A stretch of DNA of 64,000 nt, taken from the NCBI GenBank assembly GCA_003435055.1, contig QUMM01000015.1, forward strand, positions 1 through 64,000, in the 5' to 3' direction. Source of the DNA: Lachnospiraceae bacterium OF09-6 (GTDB lineage: Bacteria > Bacillota > Clostridia > Lachnospirales > Lachnospiraceae). Below are positions 45,258 to 55,505 of the stretch, in pieces. Below the pieces are notes generated by a model, which was not told the origin of the DNA, ran no database searches, and saw only the letters and a program-made list of their open reading frames with translations. Each line of letters starts with the position of its first letter. Within the stretch, counting starts at the first letter, position 1. Both the position numbers and the translations under genes were made by a program.

Positions 45258-47003
45258 TCAGCTGTGCAGTTTACCGGTAATATGACGGAATATCATGCCA
45301 AGTGCCAGTGCACCCGCATCCGGATGTCCCAGACTTCTTTCTCCCACTACACCTGCACGTCCCATTCTTGCCACAATTTCCGCGGTTTTCTGTGCACCTG
45401 TCTCTGCCGCAACAGTTGCTTTTTCAAAAGCTTCTGCTATACTTTCTTTTTCCATGGATGAGAGGGTATCGGCATACGGAACCAGTGCATCAATCAAAGT
45501 TTTATCTCCCACTTCTGCACCTTTTCCGAAAGAACGCTGTCCGGTTTTCTGTATGTTTCTGACAGCTGCCTGCATCATGTCTGCAAATTCTTTCAGACTG
45601 ATTTCTTTCTTCGCTCCGACCTGACTGGCTGCTCCTAAAAATGCGGAACCCCAGATTGGTCCGGATGCACCGCCGCAGTATTCCACAATGATCATGCCGC
45701 ATGCCTTCAGGAATCCACCTATGGTATCTTCCTGCATCAGATGGGACCACTCATTTTGTAGTTGTTTAAATCCTTTTGCCACACTGGCGCCAAAATCTCC
45801 ATCTCCGGCAAAAGAATCAATTTCACAAAAATAGTTCTCTTTTTCGATAATGTATCTTCCCATTTCCGCAGTCATATACTGAATGTTATTCAGGGAAATC
45901 TTTTCCTTTTCTATCTTTCCCCATTCTTCTTCCGTAACAAATTTTCCTTTTTCTGACATAGCCAGCTCCGCATCTGTATACGGAATACATGAAACCGGTC
46001 CATCCACCCGAAATCCCGGAGCCATACTCGGATAATCCAGATATTTTTTCAACGTATCATTCAGTTTCATGAACGTCAATGATGCCCCCATCATGTCAAT
46101 ACTTGTCATATAATTGCCAACAAAGCTTCGATATACCTGGATATTCGGGCAGCTGGCTAGTTTTTTTCTGACCGCATTGGCCAGTACATACAGTTCCTGC
46201 AACGGGGTACCCCCAAATCCATTGACCAGAACTGCCAATTCCTGTTCCGTATCTTTGTCCATCTCCAGGCTTGCCAGCAGATCTTCTGTCATTCTTCCAG
46301 CTATCTCATCACAGGATACTGCGGCTTCTCTTTTGATTCCTGGTTCACCATGAATGCCCACTCCATATTCCATTTCTCCATCACTGATCTCAAAGGTCGG
46401 CTCACCTTTTGCCGGAACAGTACAGGAACTTAACGCAAATCCGATGCTCTTTGTGGCATTTACTGCATCCTGGGCTGCCTCTTTTACTCCTTTTAGATCC
46501 AGTCCCATTTCTGCTGCCGCACCGGCTACTTTATGCACCAAGACAGTGCCTGCCACACCTCTGCGCCCAACGGTATACAGACTATCTTTTACTGCAATAT
46601 CATCATTGACAATGACATACTCCACCTCTGCCCCTTCATCTGCTGCCAGTGCTGCTCCATTTTTAAAATTCATGATATCACCGCTATAATTCTTAATGAT
46701 CAGCAGTGTTCCTTTTTTGCTCCTAGTCTCTGAAACTCCTTTATATACCTGAATCTGTGTTGGCGACGCAAATACATCTCCGCAAATTGCCGCATCCAGC
46801 ATTCCTTTTCCCACAAATCCTGCATGAGCCGGCTCATGACCACTTCCACCGCCACTGATCAGGATTACTTTTTCCTGGTCGATCTCTCTTTTTCTTATCA
46901 CTTTGTACTTCAGATCACTGACCACGTCTGGATTGGTCATTGCTATTCCATTGCACAATTCATACACAAAAGTATCAGCTTGATTCATGATCTTTTTCAT
47001 CAT
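45258..47003 (-). CDS. Dihydroxyacetone kinase, DhaK-DhaL fusion (ATP-dependent type)
   Basis: About 581 residues. Residues 1-330 are the DhaK domain: ILISGGGSGHEPAHAGFVGKG (substrate loop) and the covalent dihydroxyacetone His in EYGVGIHGEPGI. Residues ~375-575 are the DhaL nucleotide domain with FAGDGDFGASVAKGF (Mg-binding Asp), and GGASGPIWGSAFLG. As one polypeptide it uses ATP directly rather than PEP via DhaM. It makes DHAP from dihydroxyacetone. Start placed at 47003, right after GGAGGAAAT, so the first in-frame ATG 18 bp upstream is not used. It heads the sugar operon, suggesting that the pathway releases dihydroxyacetone or a similar triose. Confidence 0.93.
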   Translation of the reverse strand: MMKKIMNQADTFVYELCNGIAMTNPDVVSDLKYKVIRKREIDQEKVILISGGGSGHEPAHAGFVGKGMLDAAICGDVFASPTQIQVYKGVSETRSKKGTLLIIKNYSGDIMNFKNGAALAADEGAEVEYVIVNDDIAVKDSLYTVGRRGVAGTVLVHKVAGAAAEMGLDLKGVKEAAQDAVNATKSIGFALSSCTVPAKGEPTFEISDGEMEYGVGIHGEPGIKREAAVSCDEIAGRMTEDLLASLEMDKDTEQELAVLVNGFGGTPLQELYVLANAVRKKLASCPNIQVYRSFVGNYMTSIDMMGASLTFMKLNDTLKKYLDYPSMAPGFRVDGPVSCIPYTDAELAMSEKGKFVTEEEWGKIEKEKISLNNIQYMTAEMGRYIIEKENYFCEIDSFAGDGDFGASVAKGFKQLQNEWSHLMQEDTIGGFLKACGMIIVEYCGGASGPIWGSAFLGAASQVGAKKEISLKEFADMMQAAVRNIQKTGQRSFGKGAEVGDKTLIDALVPYADTLSSMEKESIAEAFEKATVAAETGAQKTAEIVARMGRAGVVGERSLGHPDAGALALGMIFRHITGKLHS

Positions 47004-47045
47004 ATTTCCTCCATTTCTCAATCTATTCGAATTGTTTGTTATAGT

Positions 47046-47075
47046 AATTTACCCATGAATACAGTAATTTTTCAA
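47046..47075 (-). promoter_or_regulatory. Possible promoter of the DhaKL operon
   Basis: Minus strand TTGAAA (47070-47075), 18-bp spacer and TAAATT (47046-47051), 40 bp upstream of the start. The -10 is weak. The rest of the spacer to 47189 is AT-rich with no gene. Confidence 0.4.
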
Positions 47076-47189
47076 TATTTTTTGTGTAATGTGTTAATAT
47101 ATGACCATAAATATAAAGATTTTTCAAAGTGCTTTTATACATTTTTTAAATGCAAAGAGCCAACTCTTTACTTTTTCTTATACCAAAAA

Positions 47190-47237
47190 GAGAGTATTAT
47201 CTTATAACGAATCTATCCGTTATAAGATAATACTCTC
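47190..47237 (-). terminator. Terminator of the ABC exporter operon (20-bp perfect stem)
   Basis: GAGAGTATTATCTTATAACG (47190-47209) is exactly complementary to the stretch at 47218-47237 around an 8-base loop. On the minus strand CTCTTTTTGG follows. The stem is unusually long and AT-rich for a terminator. Confidence 0.8.
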
Positions 47238-47331
47238 AGATTGCTACTAATTACATCGAAAAATGTACTATACATCAAATCCGACGCTACTCAATTAACA
47301 AAAAATTTATCTGCATGAAACACGCTCATCC

Positions 47332-49090
47332 TCACCCTGCGAACTGACTTTCATACAGATTTTTATAGAATCCGCCTTTATCCAGCAGTTCCTGATGGGT
47401 ACCCTGTTCGATAATATTGCCATCTTTCATAACCAGAATCACATCTGCTTCCCGAATGGTGGAGAGACGGTGTGCTACAATAAAACTGGTTCTGCCTTCC
47501 ATCAGGGATGCGAATGCCTTCTGGATCTTAATCTCGGTTCTGGTATCAATCGAAGAAGTAGCTTCATCCAGGATCAGCATTGGCGGACGGCATAACATAA
47601 CTCTGGTAATACATAACAGCTGCTTCTGCCCCTGAGACAGGTTGCCCCATCTTCGGTAATCCAGGTATCATAACCCTTTGGCAGACGACGAATAAAACTG
47701 TGGGCATGAGAGGCCTTCGCAGCTGCAATGATCTCTTCTTCTGTGGCATCCGGTTTACCCATAATGATATTATCACGAATGGTTCCGGTGCGCAGCCAGG
47801 TCTCCTGCAGTACCATACCAAATCCGGCACGAAGACTGCTTCTGGTCAGGTCTCTTACATCAGTTCCTTCTACGGCGATTGAGCTCCGGTCACATCATAA
47901 AAACGCATCAACAGATTGATCAGTGTGGTCTTTCCACATCCGGTCGGTCCTACAATGGCGATTCTCTGTCCCGGTTTTACCTGCAGATTCAGATTCTGGA
48001 TCAGCTTCTGCTCCGGAACATAAGAAAACTTCACATCTTTTAACTCAATATTCCCTTTTACATCTGTCAAAGTCACTGCATTGTCTGCTTCTGGAATCTG
48101 CGGTTCTTCTTCGATCAGATCAAAGATTCTTCCTGCACAGGCAATGGCATTCTGCAATTCTGTGACTACACCGGATATCTCGTTAAACGGCTTGGTATAC
48201 TGATTGGCATAGCTGAGGAAACAGGTCAGCTGTCCTACGCTAAGACGTCCCTGAATAGCAGAAAATGCACCGGTAATTCCCACACCTGCATATACCAGAC
48301 TGTTGACAAATCGTGTTGACGGGTTCGTAATCGAGGAAAAGAAAATGGCTCTTAAAGAACACTTCTGCAGGCGGTCATTGATCTCGTCAAACCTCTGTAA
48401 TACATGCTCGCTCTGTCCAAATGCCTGTACGACTTTCTGATTGCCGATCATCTCATCAATCAGCCCGGTCTGCTCTGCTCTGGTCTCTGACTGAAGTTTG
48501 AACATGGCATAGGTTCTCTTTGCGATAAATCCCGCTACAAAGAAGGACACCGGGGTGATCAGCACAACCACCAGAGTGATCTTCACATTCACGGAAAGCA
48601 TAAATCCAAGTGTTCCGAGAATTGTAGCCACACCGGTAAATAACTGGGTAAATCCCATCAGCAGACCATCTGCGAACTGATCTACATCCGCAATGACACG
48701 ACTGACAATCTCACCATAAGAGTGTCCATCGATATATTTCAATGGCAGAATCTCAATTTTCTGAAATGCTTCATTTCGCACATCCTGCACAATCTGATAG
48801 GTCATCTTGTTATTACAGATATTCATCAGCCACTGGGCAAACGCTGTGATGGCGATACATACACCGATCCTGATCAGGATCTGGAACACTCCCGGGAAAT
48901 TCACCTTCCCCGGTGCTACGATATCATCCACTGCCGCTCCGGTCAGCTTCGGTATATACAGGGTCAGTGCCACGGTCACTGCCGCCAGGAAAATGGTAAA
49001 CAGCAGATAAATGCGATACTTTCCAAGGTAACGGAACACTTTCTTCAACGTCTCACTCTGTTTTGTCTTGTCTTTATTTGTCTGTGCCAT
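47332..49090 (-). CDS. ABC exporter half-transporter (multidrug/lipid type), partner 2 (two frameshifts)
   Basis: Reconstructed ~586 residues: six-helix membrane domain (GKYRIYLLFTIFLAAV...), then an ATPase with Walker A GPTGCGKTTLINLL, LSQGQKQLL signature, Walker B MLILDEATSSIDTRTE and the switch His in AHRLSTI. The frame breaks after DVTGAQSP; one extra G at 47884 restores VTGGSIAVEGTDVRDL. It breaks again where one more C in CCCC (47645-47648) gives ITEDGGNLSQGQKQLLC. It overlaps the partner gene by 17 bp, so the two form a heterodimeric exporter. Substrate unknown, perhaps drugs, peptides or lipids. Confidence 0.9.
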
Positions 49091-50831
49091 GATCCGTCAC
49101 CCCTTTCTTCTCTTTCTCGAACTGAGATTCATAGATCTCACGATAGATCTCACAGCTTTCCATCAGTTCTGCATGAGTTCCAATGCCAGTCAGTTCTCCG
49201 TCATCCAGCACCAGAATCTGATCCGCATACTGGATAGAAGAAGCGCGCTGAGATACGATAAATACCACCGGATGGCTGTCCATCTGGCGAATCGCCTTAC
49301 GCAGCTTCGCATCCGTAGCAAAGTCCAGCGCAGAAGCACTGTCATCTAAGATCAGTATCTCCGGATCCCTTACCAGTGCTCTTGCAATGGTAAGGCGCTG
49401 ACGCTGGCCGCCGGATAAATTCTTTCCATTCTGTTCAATCTGATAATTCAGGCGGTCTTCTTTTCCATCTACAAATTCCTTCGCCTGAGAGATCTCGATG
49501 GCTTTCTCCAGTTCTGCTTCTGTGGCATTTTCCTTACCCCAGCGCAGGTTCTGAGCGATGGTGCCCTGGAACAGTACAGCTTTCTGAGGCACCATTCCAA
49601 TATGACTGCGCAGTTCTTCCAGACGGTAGTTTCTGGCATCCTTTCCCTGAATACGGACACTTCCTTCTGTAGCATCATAGAATCGCGGAATCAGATTTAC
49701 CACAGAGGATTTGCCTGAACCGGTGCCACCAATGACACCAATTGTCTGTCCCGGCATGGCGCGGAAACTGATATCCGTCAGCGAATCTTCTCCTGCTCCT
49801 GCATAACGCAGATTCACATGGTCAAATTCAACTACCGGTGTATCTGCTTCTCCCGGATCCGTCCAGCCCTCGCTTCCTTCTGTCATTCCAGTCTCTTCTT
49901 CAAAAACACTCTGAATACGGTTGCCACAGGCAAATGCTTTGGTCACCGTAATAATCAGATTAGCCAGCTTCACCAGTTCCACCAGAATCTGTGACATATA
50001 GTTTACCAGTGCTACTACCTGTCCCTGGGTAATGATACCTGCATCTACCCGAAGTGCTCCGGTATAGATCAGGACAATCAATGCCCCATTGACAATGATA
50101 TACGTTACCGGATTCATCAGTCCGGAGATCTTTCCTACAAACTTCTGCGCATCTGTCAGCATCTGATTCTGCTGTTCAAAACGCTGTTTTTCATCCGCTT
50201 CTTTATTAAATGCACGAATGACACGTACACCGGTCAGATTCTCTCTGGTAATTCCCAGTACTGCATCCAGATTAGACTGTACCTTACGGTATAATGGCAT
50301 GGTAATCAGCATAATTCCAAATACCACCAGTGACAGCAGTGGAATAGCTGCCACAAAGACCAGCGCCGCCTTCACATCCACCGTAAACGCCATGACCATG
50401 GCACCAAACACGATAAATGGTGAGCGCAGAAACAGACGCAGCACCAGATTCACACCAGACTGTACCTGATTAATATCACTGGTCATTCTGGTGATCAGTG
50501 TGGAGGTTCCGATGGTATCCATCTTGGTGTAAGACAGCTTCTGAATATGTTCAAACAATTCATGACGCAGCTCCGTAGAAAATCCGGTGGCTGCCTTTGC
50601 AGCAAAATACTGGGCGGTAATCGAACATACCAGACCAATCAATCCCAGTGCGATCAGTACACCCCCCATCTTCAGCACATAAACGCCATCAGCCTGTCCA
50701 ATACCATGGTCAATAATAGCAGCCATAACAAGCGGCACAAACAGTTCAAAAGACGCTTCCAGCAGTTTGAACAGCGGTGCCAGAACCGTCTCTTTTTTAT
50801 AATTTCTCAAATACTTTAAAAGTGCTCTCAA
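49074..50831 (-). CDS. ABC exporter half-transporter, partner 1
   Basis: About 585 residues. The membrane domain has six helices (LRNYKKETVLAPLFKLLEAS, TSTLITRMTSDINQVQSGV), and the ATPase domain has Walker A GGTGSGKSSVVNLI, Q-loop GMVPQKAVLF, signature LSGGQRQRL and Walker B ILILDDSASALDFATD. The catalytic Glu after Walker B is replaced by Asp (LDDSAS), which marks the degenerate site of heterodimeric exporters (family knowledge), whereas the partner retains Glu. The start is uncertain: TTG at 50831 lies after AAGGGG, whereas an ATG 30 bp earlier has no ribosome site. First gene of the pair. Confidence 0.92.
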   Translation of the reverse strand: MRALLKYLRNYKKETVLAPLFKLLEASFELFVPLVMAAIIDHGIGQADGVYVLKMGGVLIALGLIGLVCSITAQYFAAKAATGFSTELRHELFEHIQKLSYTKMDTIGTSTLITRMTSDINQVQSGVNLVLRLFLRSPFIVFGAMVMAFTVDVKAALVFVAAIPLLSLVVFGIMLITMPLYRKVQSNLDAVLGITRENLTGVRVIRAFNKEADEKQRFEQQNQMLTDAQKFVGKISGLMNPVTYIIVNGALIVLIYTGALRVDAGIITQGQVVALVNYMSQILVELVKLANLIITVTKAFACGNRIQSVFEEETGMTEGSEGWTDPGEADTPVVEFDHVNLRYAGAGEDSLTDISFRAMPGQTIGVIGGTGSGKSSVVNLIPRFYDATEGSVRIQGKDARNYRLEELRSHIGMVPQKAVLFQGTIAQNLRWGKENATEAELEKAIEISQAKEFVDGKEDRLNYQIEQNGKNLSGGQRQRLTIARALVRDPEILILDDSASALDFATDAKLRKAIRQMDSHPVVFIVSQRASSIQYADQILVLDDGELTGIGTHAELMESCEIYREIYESQFEKEKKGVTDHGTDK

Positions 50832-50895
50832 AATATTTTCCCCTTTGGTTTTTCTTTTCATTATACTCGGTCATATGTTGTTTTACAAATATAAA

Positions 50896-52113
50896 TCACG
50901 AAAGATCCACCGTAACCGTCACCAGGTAATAGCCCCCGGTGAGGCTCAGAGAGCTGGTCTGGATAGAAAAATTATAACTTCCAAGATAGAGAGCATCCGC
51001 CACAGTGTTTAAGTAACCGTCCCGATAGTTCTCATCATGAAGAACTGCGTCATTGCACTCACTATTGTAAACAGCAAAGCGAAATGTATGCTCCCCAGTG
51101 CCATATTGGATCATCAGATCCTGCATGGCTGCATAGTACTCGTAAATATCCGTAATATGCCGGACAGATTCATAATCTTCCAGCTGAGTGAGGGAACCAA
51201 GTTCTGCCGGGAGACCGAAGAGCTGTTCGTAAGACCAGCCTGCTCCATCACAGACAGGAAGGAACTGACTGTCATCACTGCGCTGATGCGTCTGGAAAAA
51301 AGATGCATCAGAATCTGTACGGTTATATTGTGCATAGCTGATGAGCCCTGCGCTGGTAAGGCTGGTATCATCCCAGGTCAGATCCACATTTACATAGCTG
51401 CCATCCAGACAGACAATATTCCAGGCATGTGCCAACCAGGCAGCATCCTCTGCCGAACTGTCCTGTGCAGTTCCTTCGCAGTAATAACATGGCACTCCCA
51501 GGCTTGTCATCAGATACTGAAATGCTTTGGCATAGCCTGCACATACCGTCTCCTGCTGACACAGGGCGCTGTAGAGTGTCTGGTTATAGCTGCTCTCCCC
51601 GGAATAGGTAATCAGAGAAGCCAGCCGGTCATGAACATATTTTTCCTGTTCCCAGGCAGGCAAGTCATACAGATCTGCAATAAGCACATCTTTCTGATTC
51701 TCTACCGCACTGCGGTTCGTCTCCAGATCATCTGCAAGTGAATTAAAATCTGCGGAAATCTCCGTCACTTTTTCTGACCCGGAAAGTCCCTGCCGATAGC
51801 TATACTGAAAGCTTTCATCCAGCCAGAACAGCTGTGGCTGATCCTTGCAGATAGCATGCATGATGCGGTTGGCAGAATCCAGGGAAATTCCCCTGCATGG
51901 CGCAAATGAAGAAATCCCTGCTGAAAATTCTTCCAAAGCCTGCTCATAAACATCCCGCTCATCCTCCGTCAGCTGCGCATAATAAATATAAAGCCGTGGA
52001 TCAAGATCGTAGTCCTCTTCCTCTGCAGCAACTGTCTGAATGGTAAAAATAACAAACAGAATCATATATGTGATTAAAAAAATTCGTTGTTTCAAGTAAC
52101 TTTTATTCCTCAT
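50896..52113 (-). CDS. Secreted transglutaminase-like domain protein
   Basis: 405 residues. An N-terminal signal/anchor helix (IFLITYMILFVIFTIQTVAA) is followed by a helical region and then a transglutaminase-like cysteine-peptidase fold with the triad: Cys in CQQETVCAGYAKAFQYLM, His in AWLAHAWNIV and Asp in YVNVDLTWDD. Proteins of this class act at the cell surface as peptidases or cross-linking enzymes, often of unknown substrate. It lies 4 bp from the PatB-type gene upstream and runs the same way, but no functional link is evident. The C-terminal ~80 residues form beta strands with no match recognised. Confidence 0.82.
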   Translation of the reverse strand: MRNKSYLKQRIFLITYMILFVIFTIQTVAAEEEDYDLDPRLYIYYAQLTEDERDVYEQALEEFSAGISSFAPCRGISLDSANRIMHAICKDQPQLFWLDESFQYSYRQGLSGSEKVTEISADFNSLADDLETNRSAVENQKDVLIADLYDLPAWEQEKYVHDRLASLITYSGESSYNQTLYSALCQQETVCAGYAKAFQYLMTSLGVPCYYCEGTAQDSSAEDAAWLAHAWNIVCLDGSYVNVDLTWDDTSLTSAGLISYAQYNRTDSDASFFQTHQRSDDSQFLPVCDGAGWSYEQLFGLPAELGSLTQLEDYESVRHITDIYEYYAAMQDLMIQYGTGEHTFRFAVYNSECNDAVLHDENYRDGYLNTVADALYLGSYNFSIQTSSLSLTGGYYLVTVTVDLS

Positions 52114-52117
52114 AAAT

Positions 52118-53313
52118 TCAACAAAATACCCATTTTCTCAAACGTTCAAAGGCCTCTTCCACCAGTGTCTTTGGAAGTGCCAGATTCATACGGATGCTGT
52201 ATGCTCCATGAAATGGTCTTCCATCCTGCCAGATCACGCCTTTTCTGACACCTTTTTTCTGCAATTCATCAATGGTCACGTCATGTGCTTCGCACCATTT
52301 CTGACAATCCAGAAACAGCATGTAAGTTCCCTGTGGTCTGGATACTTCCACTCCGTCAAAATGCTTTCGGATGTAATCGCAGGCATAATCCACATTTTCC
52401 GTCAGTACCTGGCGCAGTTCGTCTGTCCATTCCATGCCCGCCTGACTGTATCCACCAATCAGGGCATACATAGACAGCACATTCATTGCATTATAATGAG
52501 AAAGGGACGATTCTTTGCGAATCCTTTCTCTTAAATATGAATTGTAAATAATATGATAACTTCCTACCAGCCTGCCAGGTTGAAGGTCTTAGAAGGTGCA
52601 TATAATGCAACCGTACGTATTCTGGCATCTTCCGAAATCATCTGGGTCGGGATATGTCGATAACCGGTCAGTGTCAGATCAGACCATATCTCATCCGAAA
52701 CTATGTACACATCATACTTCTGATACAGCTCCATGGCTTTTTCCAGTTCCCAGTGCTCCCATACACGACCGCATGGATTGTGCGGCGAACAGAGAATTGC
52801 TGCATGGATATGTTCTTCTTTTATTTTTTTCTCCATATCCTCATAATCCATACGCCAGATACCAGCTTCGTCCTGCTTCAGATCACTGTGTATCAGATGA
52901 TAGCCATTGTTCTCCATGGAATGGGTAAAACCAATATAAGTTGGAGCATGTACCAGAATCTTATCTCCTTTGGAACACAGCACATTCATGGCACTGACCA
53001 GTCCACCGAGCACCCCATTTTCATACCCGATTGCTTCTTCTGTCAGGCCTGTCACACCATTTCTGGTCTGATGCCAGTTGATGATTGCATCATAGTATTC
53101 TTTTCTTGGTTCAAAATAACCATACGCCGCATGTTTTGTTCTCTCGATCATCGCCTCTGGAATGGTCGGCACCGTCTGAAAATTCATATCCGCCACCCAC
53201 ATTGGAATCGTGGAAAATCCTTCTTCCACCTGTACATTCTCATATGGTATTTTATCCACCGCAATGGCATCCATACCACTGCGGTCCATAATCGTTGTAA
53301 AGTCGTATTTCAT
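52118..53313 (-). CDS. PatB/MalY-type PLP-dependent cystathionine beta-lyase or aminotransferase (frameshifted)
   Basis: Class I/II PLP enzyme close to PatB/MalY: start FTTIMDRSGMDAIAVDK, STIPMWVADMNFQTVPTI, GYFEPRKEYYDAIINW, ILCSPHNPCGRVW, IVSDEIWSDLTL and the Lys Schiff base in LYAPSKTFNLAG. Frame one ends at 52564 with AGW and stop. Adding one G at 52571-52572 gives NLAGLVGSYHIIYNSYLRERIRKES and continues to the C-terminal frame (FHGAYSIRMNLALPKTLVEEAFERL), ~399 residues, normal length. It cleaves the C-S bond of cystathionine or related amino acids to form thiol, pyruvate and ammonia. AAGGAG precedes the ATG. Confidence 0.9.
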
Positions 53314-53426
53314 TTATCTTTCTCCTTTTTTGCGTCCTATAACTATCTCTACTATATGCTATTTCCAGACATGATGCAAATGCTAATCTTTCTCATTATA
53401 TATTATCTCTAAATCCGTTTTTCTGG

Positions 53427-53455
53427 TTGTTTTTCCTGTTGCAAAACGGTACAAT
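53427..53455 (+). promoter_or_regulatory. Promoter of nagB
   Basis: TTGTTT (53427-53432), 17-bp spacer, TACAAT (53450-53455), 36 bp before the nagB start. Confidence 0.55.
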
Positions 53456-53490
53456 AAAAACAACACATTTATTAGGGAGGTTTTTCTATT

Positions 53491-54219
53491 ATGGTTATTT
53501 ATCGTGCTTCAGACTATGCTTCTATGAGCCGAAAGGCTGCAAATATTATTTCCGCACAGGTGATCATGAAGCCAGATTGTGTACTTGGGCTTGCAACCGG
53601 TTCCACACCAATCGGTACTTACAAGCAGCTGATTGAATGGTACAACAAAGGTGACCTGGATTTTTCCAGAGTGACTTCTGTGAATCTGGACGAATACAAG
53701 GGACTTTCCGGTGACAACGAGCAGAGCTATCGTTACTTTATGAACCACAATTTCTTCGATCATATCAACATTAACAAATCCAGAACTTTTGTACCAGATG
53801 GTACCGATCCTGACAGCGAACATGCATGTGCCAGATACAATGAGATCATCCGTGAAGTGGGAGGCATTGATCTGCAGCTTCTGGGACTGGGACACAATGG
53901 ACACATCGGATTCAACGAACCGGGGTCTGCTTTTGAAAAAGAAACACATTGTGTTGATCTAACCGAACGCACCATTGAAGCCAACAAACGTTTCTTTGAA
54001 AAAGAAGAAGACGTACCTCGCCAGGCTTACACTATGGGAATCAAGACCATCATGCAGGCGAAAAAGATTCTTCTGGTTGTCTCAGGCGAAGATAAGGCTG
54101 AGATCGTAAAGACCGCTTTCCAGGGTCCTGTGACACCTGCTGTTCCGGCTTCTATCCTCCAGCTTCACAATGACGTAACTATCGTAGCTGATGAGGCAGC
54201 TTTGAGCAAGATGGAATAA
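53491..54219 (+). CDS. nagB: Glucosamine-6-phosphate deaminase
   Basis: 242 residues, NagB of the short Firmicutes type. It converts glucosamine-6-phosphate to fructose-6-phosphate and ammonia. Seen: VLGLATGSTPIGTYKQLI (phosphate loop), SVNLDEYKGLSGDNEQSYR with the catalytic Asp, LQLLGLGHNGHIGFNEPGSAF with Asp-like and His residues of the active site, and VSGEDKAEIVKTAFQGPVTPAVPAS. A strong GGGAGG site lies upstream. Followed by nagA after a perfect palindrome, so the pair catabolises N-acetylglucosamine-6-phosphate. Confidence 0.96.
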   Translation: MVIYRASDYASMSRKAANIISAQVIMKPDCVLGLATGSTPIGTYKQLIEWYNKGDLDFSRVTSVNLDEYKGLSGDNEQSYRYFMNHNFFDHININKSRTFVPDGTDPDSEHACARYNEIIREVGGIDLQLLGLGHNGHIGFNEPGSAFEKETHCVDLTERTIEANKRFFEKEEDVPRQAYTMGIKTIMQAKKILLVVSGEDKAEIVKTAFQGPVTPAVPASILQLHNDVTIVADEAALSKME

Positions 54220-54226
54220 AGCCAAT

Positions 54227-54272
54227 GGGGACGGAGTTTTCTGGCTCTAAAGAGCCAGAAAACTCCGTCCCC
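54227..54272. repeat. REP-like palindrome, copy 2 (perfect 22-bp stem)
   Basis: The 22 bases at 54227-54248, starting GGGGACGGAGTTTTCTGGCT, are exactly complementary to 54251-54272, with a two-base loop. It fills most of the nagB-nagA gap and could fold in the mRNA to reduce nagA expression. Core identical to the element at 20333. Confidence 0.85.
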
Positions 54273-54299
54273 GCTGGTCATCATGAAGGGAGTTATCAC

Positions 54300-55447
54300 A
54301 TGATTTTACAAAGTAAACGGGTCTGGATCGCCGGTCAGTTTGTTCCGGCACAGATCGAGATGAAAGATCAGAAAATTGTAAAGATTCTGCCATGGGGCAC
54401 AGAGCAGTGCGATGAAGACTGGGGAAATCACCGTATTTTTCCTGGATTTATTGACATCCATACCCATGGTGCCTATGGATTTGACACCAATGATGCAGAT
54501 CCGAAGGGCCTGGCCTACTGGACTTCCCATATCCCGGAAGAAGGAGTTACTGCATTTCTCCCAACTACGGTTACTCAGATGCCAGATGTCCTGACAAAAG
54601 CTGCCGCCAATGTGGCTTCTGTCATTGAAAACGGCTATGAAGGAGCGAGATTCTCGGCATTCATTTTGAAGGACCGTTCCTGGATATGGACTACAAAGGC
54701 GCCCAGCCTCCGGAAGCTATCGCAGAACCGACAATTGCTCAGTTCCGTGCTTACCAGGAAGCAGCGAAGGGCTGGATTAAATACATCACTTTAAGTCCGG
54801 AACATGATAAAGATTTTGCACTGACGAAATACTGCGCCCGTCATGGCGTTGTTGTCAGCATGGGACATTCTTCTTCGGATTATGAGACTGCACTTATGGC
54901 TGTGGCCAACGGTGCTTCTTCTATGACACATGTTTACAACGGTATGACACCTCTTCATCATCGCAAACCAGGTCTGGTAGGAGCCGCCCTTCGTATTCAT
55001 GATCTGTACGGGGAAATCATCTGCGATGGGCACCACTCTCATCCAGCTGCCCTTGGAATCTTCTTCCAGGCTAAAGGATCAGAGCGCAGCATTATGATCT
55101 CTGATTCTCTCCGGGTAAAACATGCACCAGCCGGCGGACACTATCAGCTGGGCGGACATGATATCGAAGTAGGAGAGGACGGCCTGGCGCGTCTGGCGGG
55201 CAGCGATACGATTGCCGGCAGCACTATGGCTATGAACCAGGGGCTGCGTGTTCTGATCGAAGAGGCTGGGGTTCCGGTACTCACTGCTGTCCATGCCTGC
55301 ACATTGAATCCTGCACGGATCCTGAACGTAGACAACCGTAAAGGAAAAATCTGCGCCGGATACGATGCCGATCTCGCTATCCTGGAAGATGACTATTCTG
55401 TAGCAGCCACCTATTGCTGTGGAATCAAGGCATATAGCAAGGCGTAA
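54300..55447 (+). CDS. nagA: N-acetylglucosamine-6-phosphate deacetylase (frameshifted)
   Basis: Amidohydrolase that removes acetate from GlcNAc-6-P, feeding nagB. N-terminal frame: IFPGFIDIHTHGAYGFDTND with metal-binding His, and EEGVTAFLPTTVTQMP. C-terminal frame: AQPPEAIAEPT, HGVVVSMGHSSSDYETALMAV, MTHVYNGMTPLHHRKPG, ICDGHHSHP, ISDSLRVKHAPAGGHY (Asp) and NPARILNVDNRKGKI. One extra T at 54651-54652 joins them as GARFLGIHFEGPFLDMDYKGA with the metal Glu. Full length ~382 residues, normal. Start at 54300 has GAAGGGAG upstream. Confidence 0.93.
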
Positions 55448-55450
55448 ATC

Positions 55451-55497
55451 ATCAGGGACGGGAAAATGGCTCAAAAGAGCGATTTCCCGTCCCTGAT
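55451..55497. repeat. REP-like palindrome, copy 3
   Basis: ATCAGGGACGGGAAA (55451-55465) pairs with TTTCCCGTCCCTGAT (55483-55497), with GCTC/GAGC inside. Shares the GGGACGG..GGCTC plan of the two other copies but has diverged. It lies directly after the nagA stop and may terminate both nagA and the converging LysR gene. Confidence 0.7.
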
Positions 55498-55505
55498 AAG
55501 TTGTC

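Noticed and set aside
47190..47237. 20-bp inverted repeat as an insertion-sequence end
   Set aside because: A T-run follows on the minus strand and the exporter operon ends just upstream, so it is a terminator; no transposase is present.
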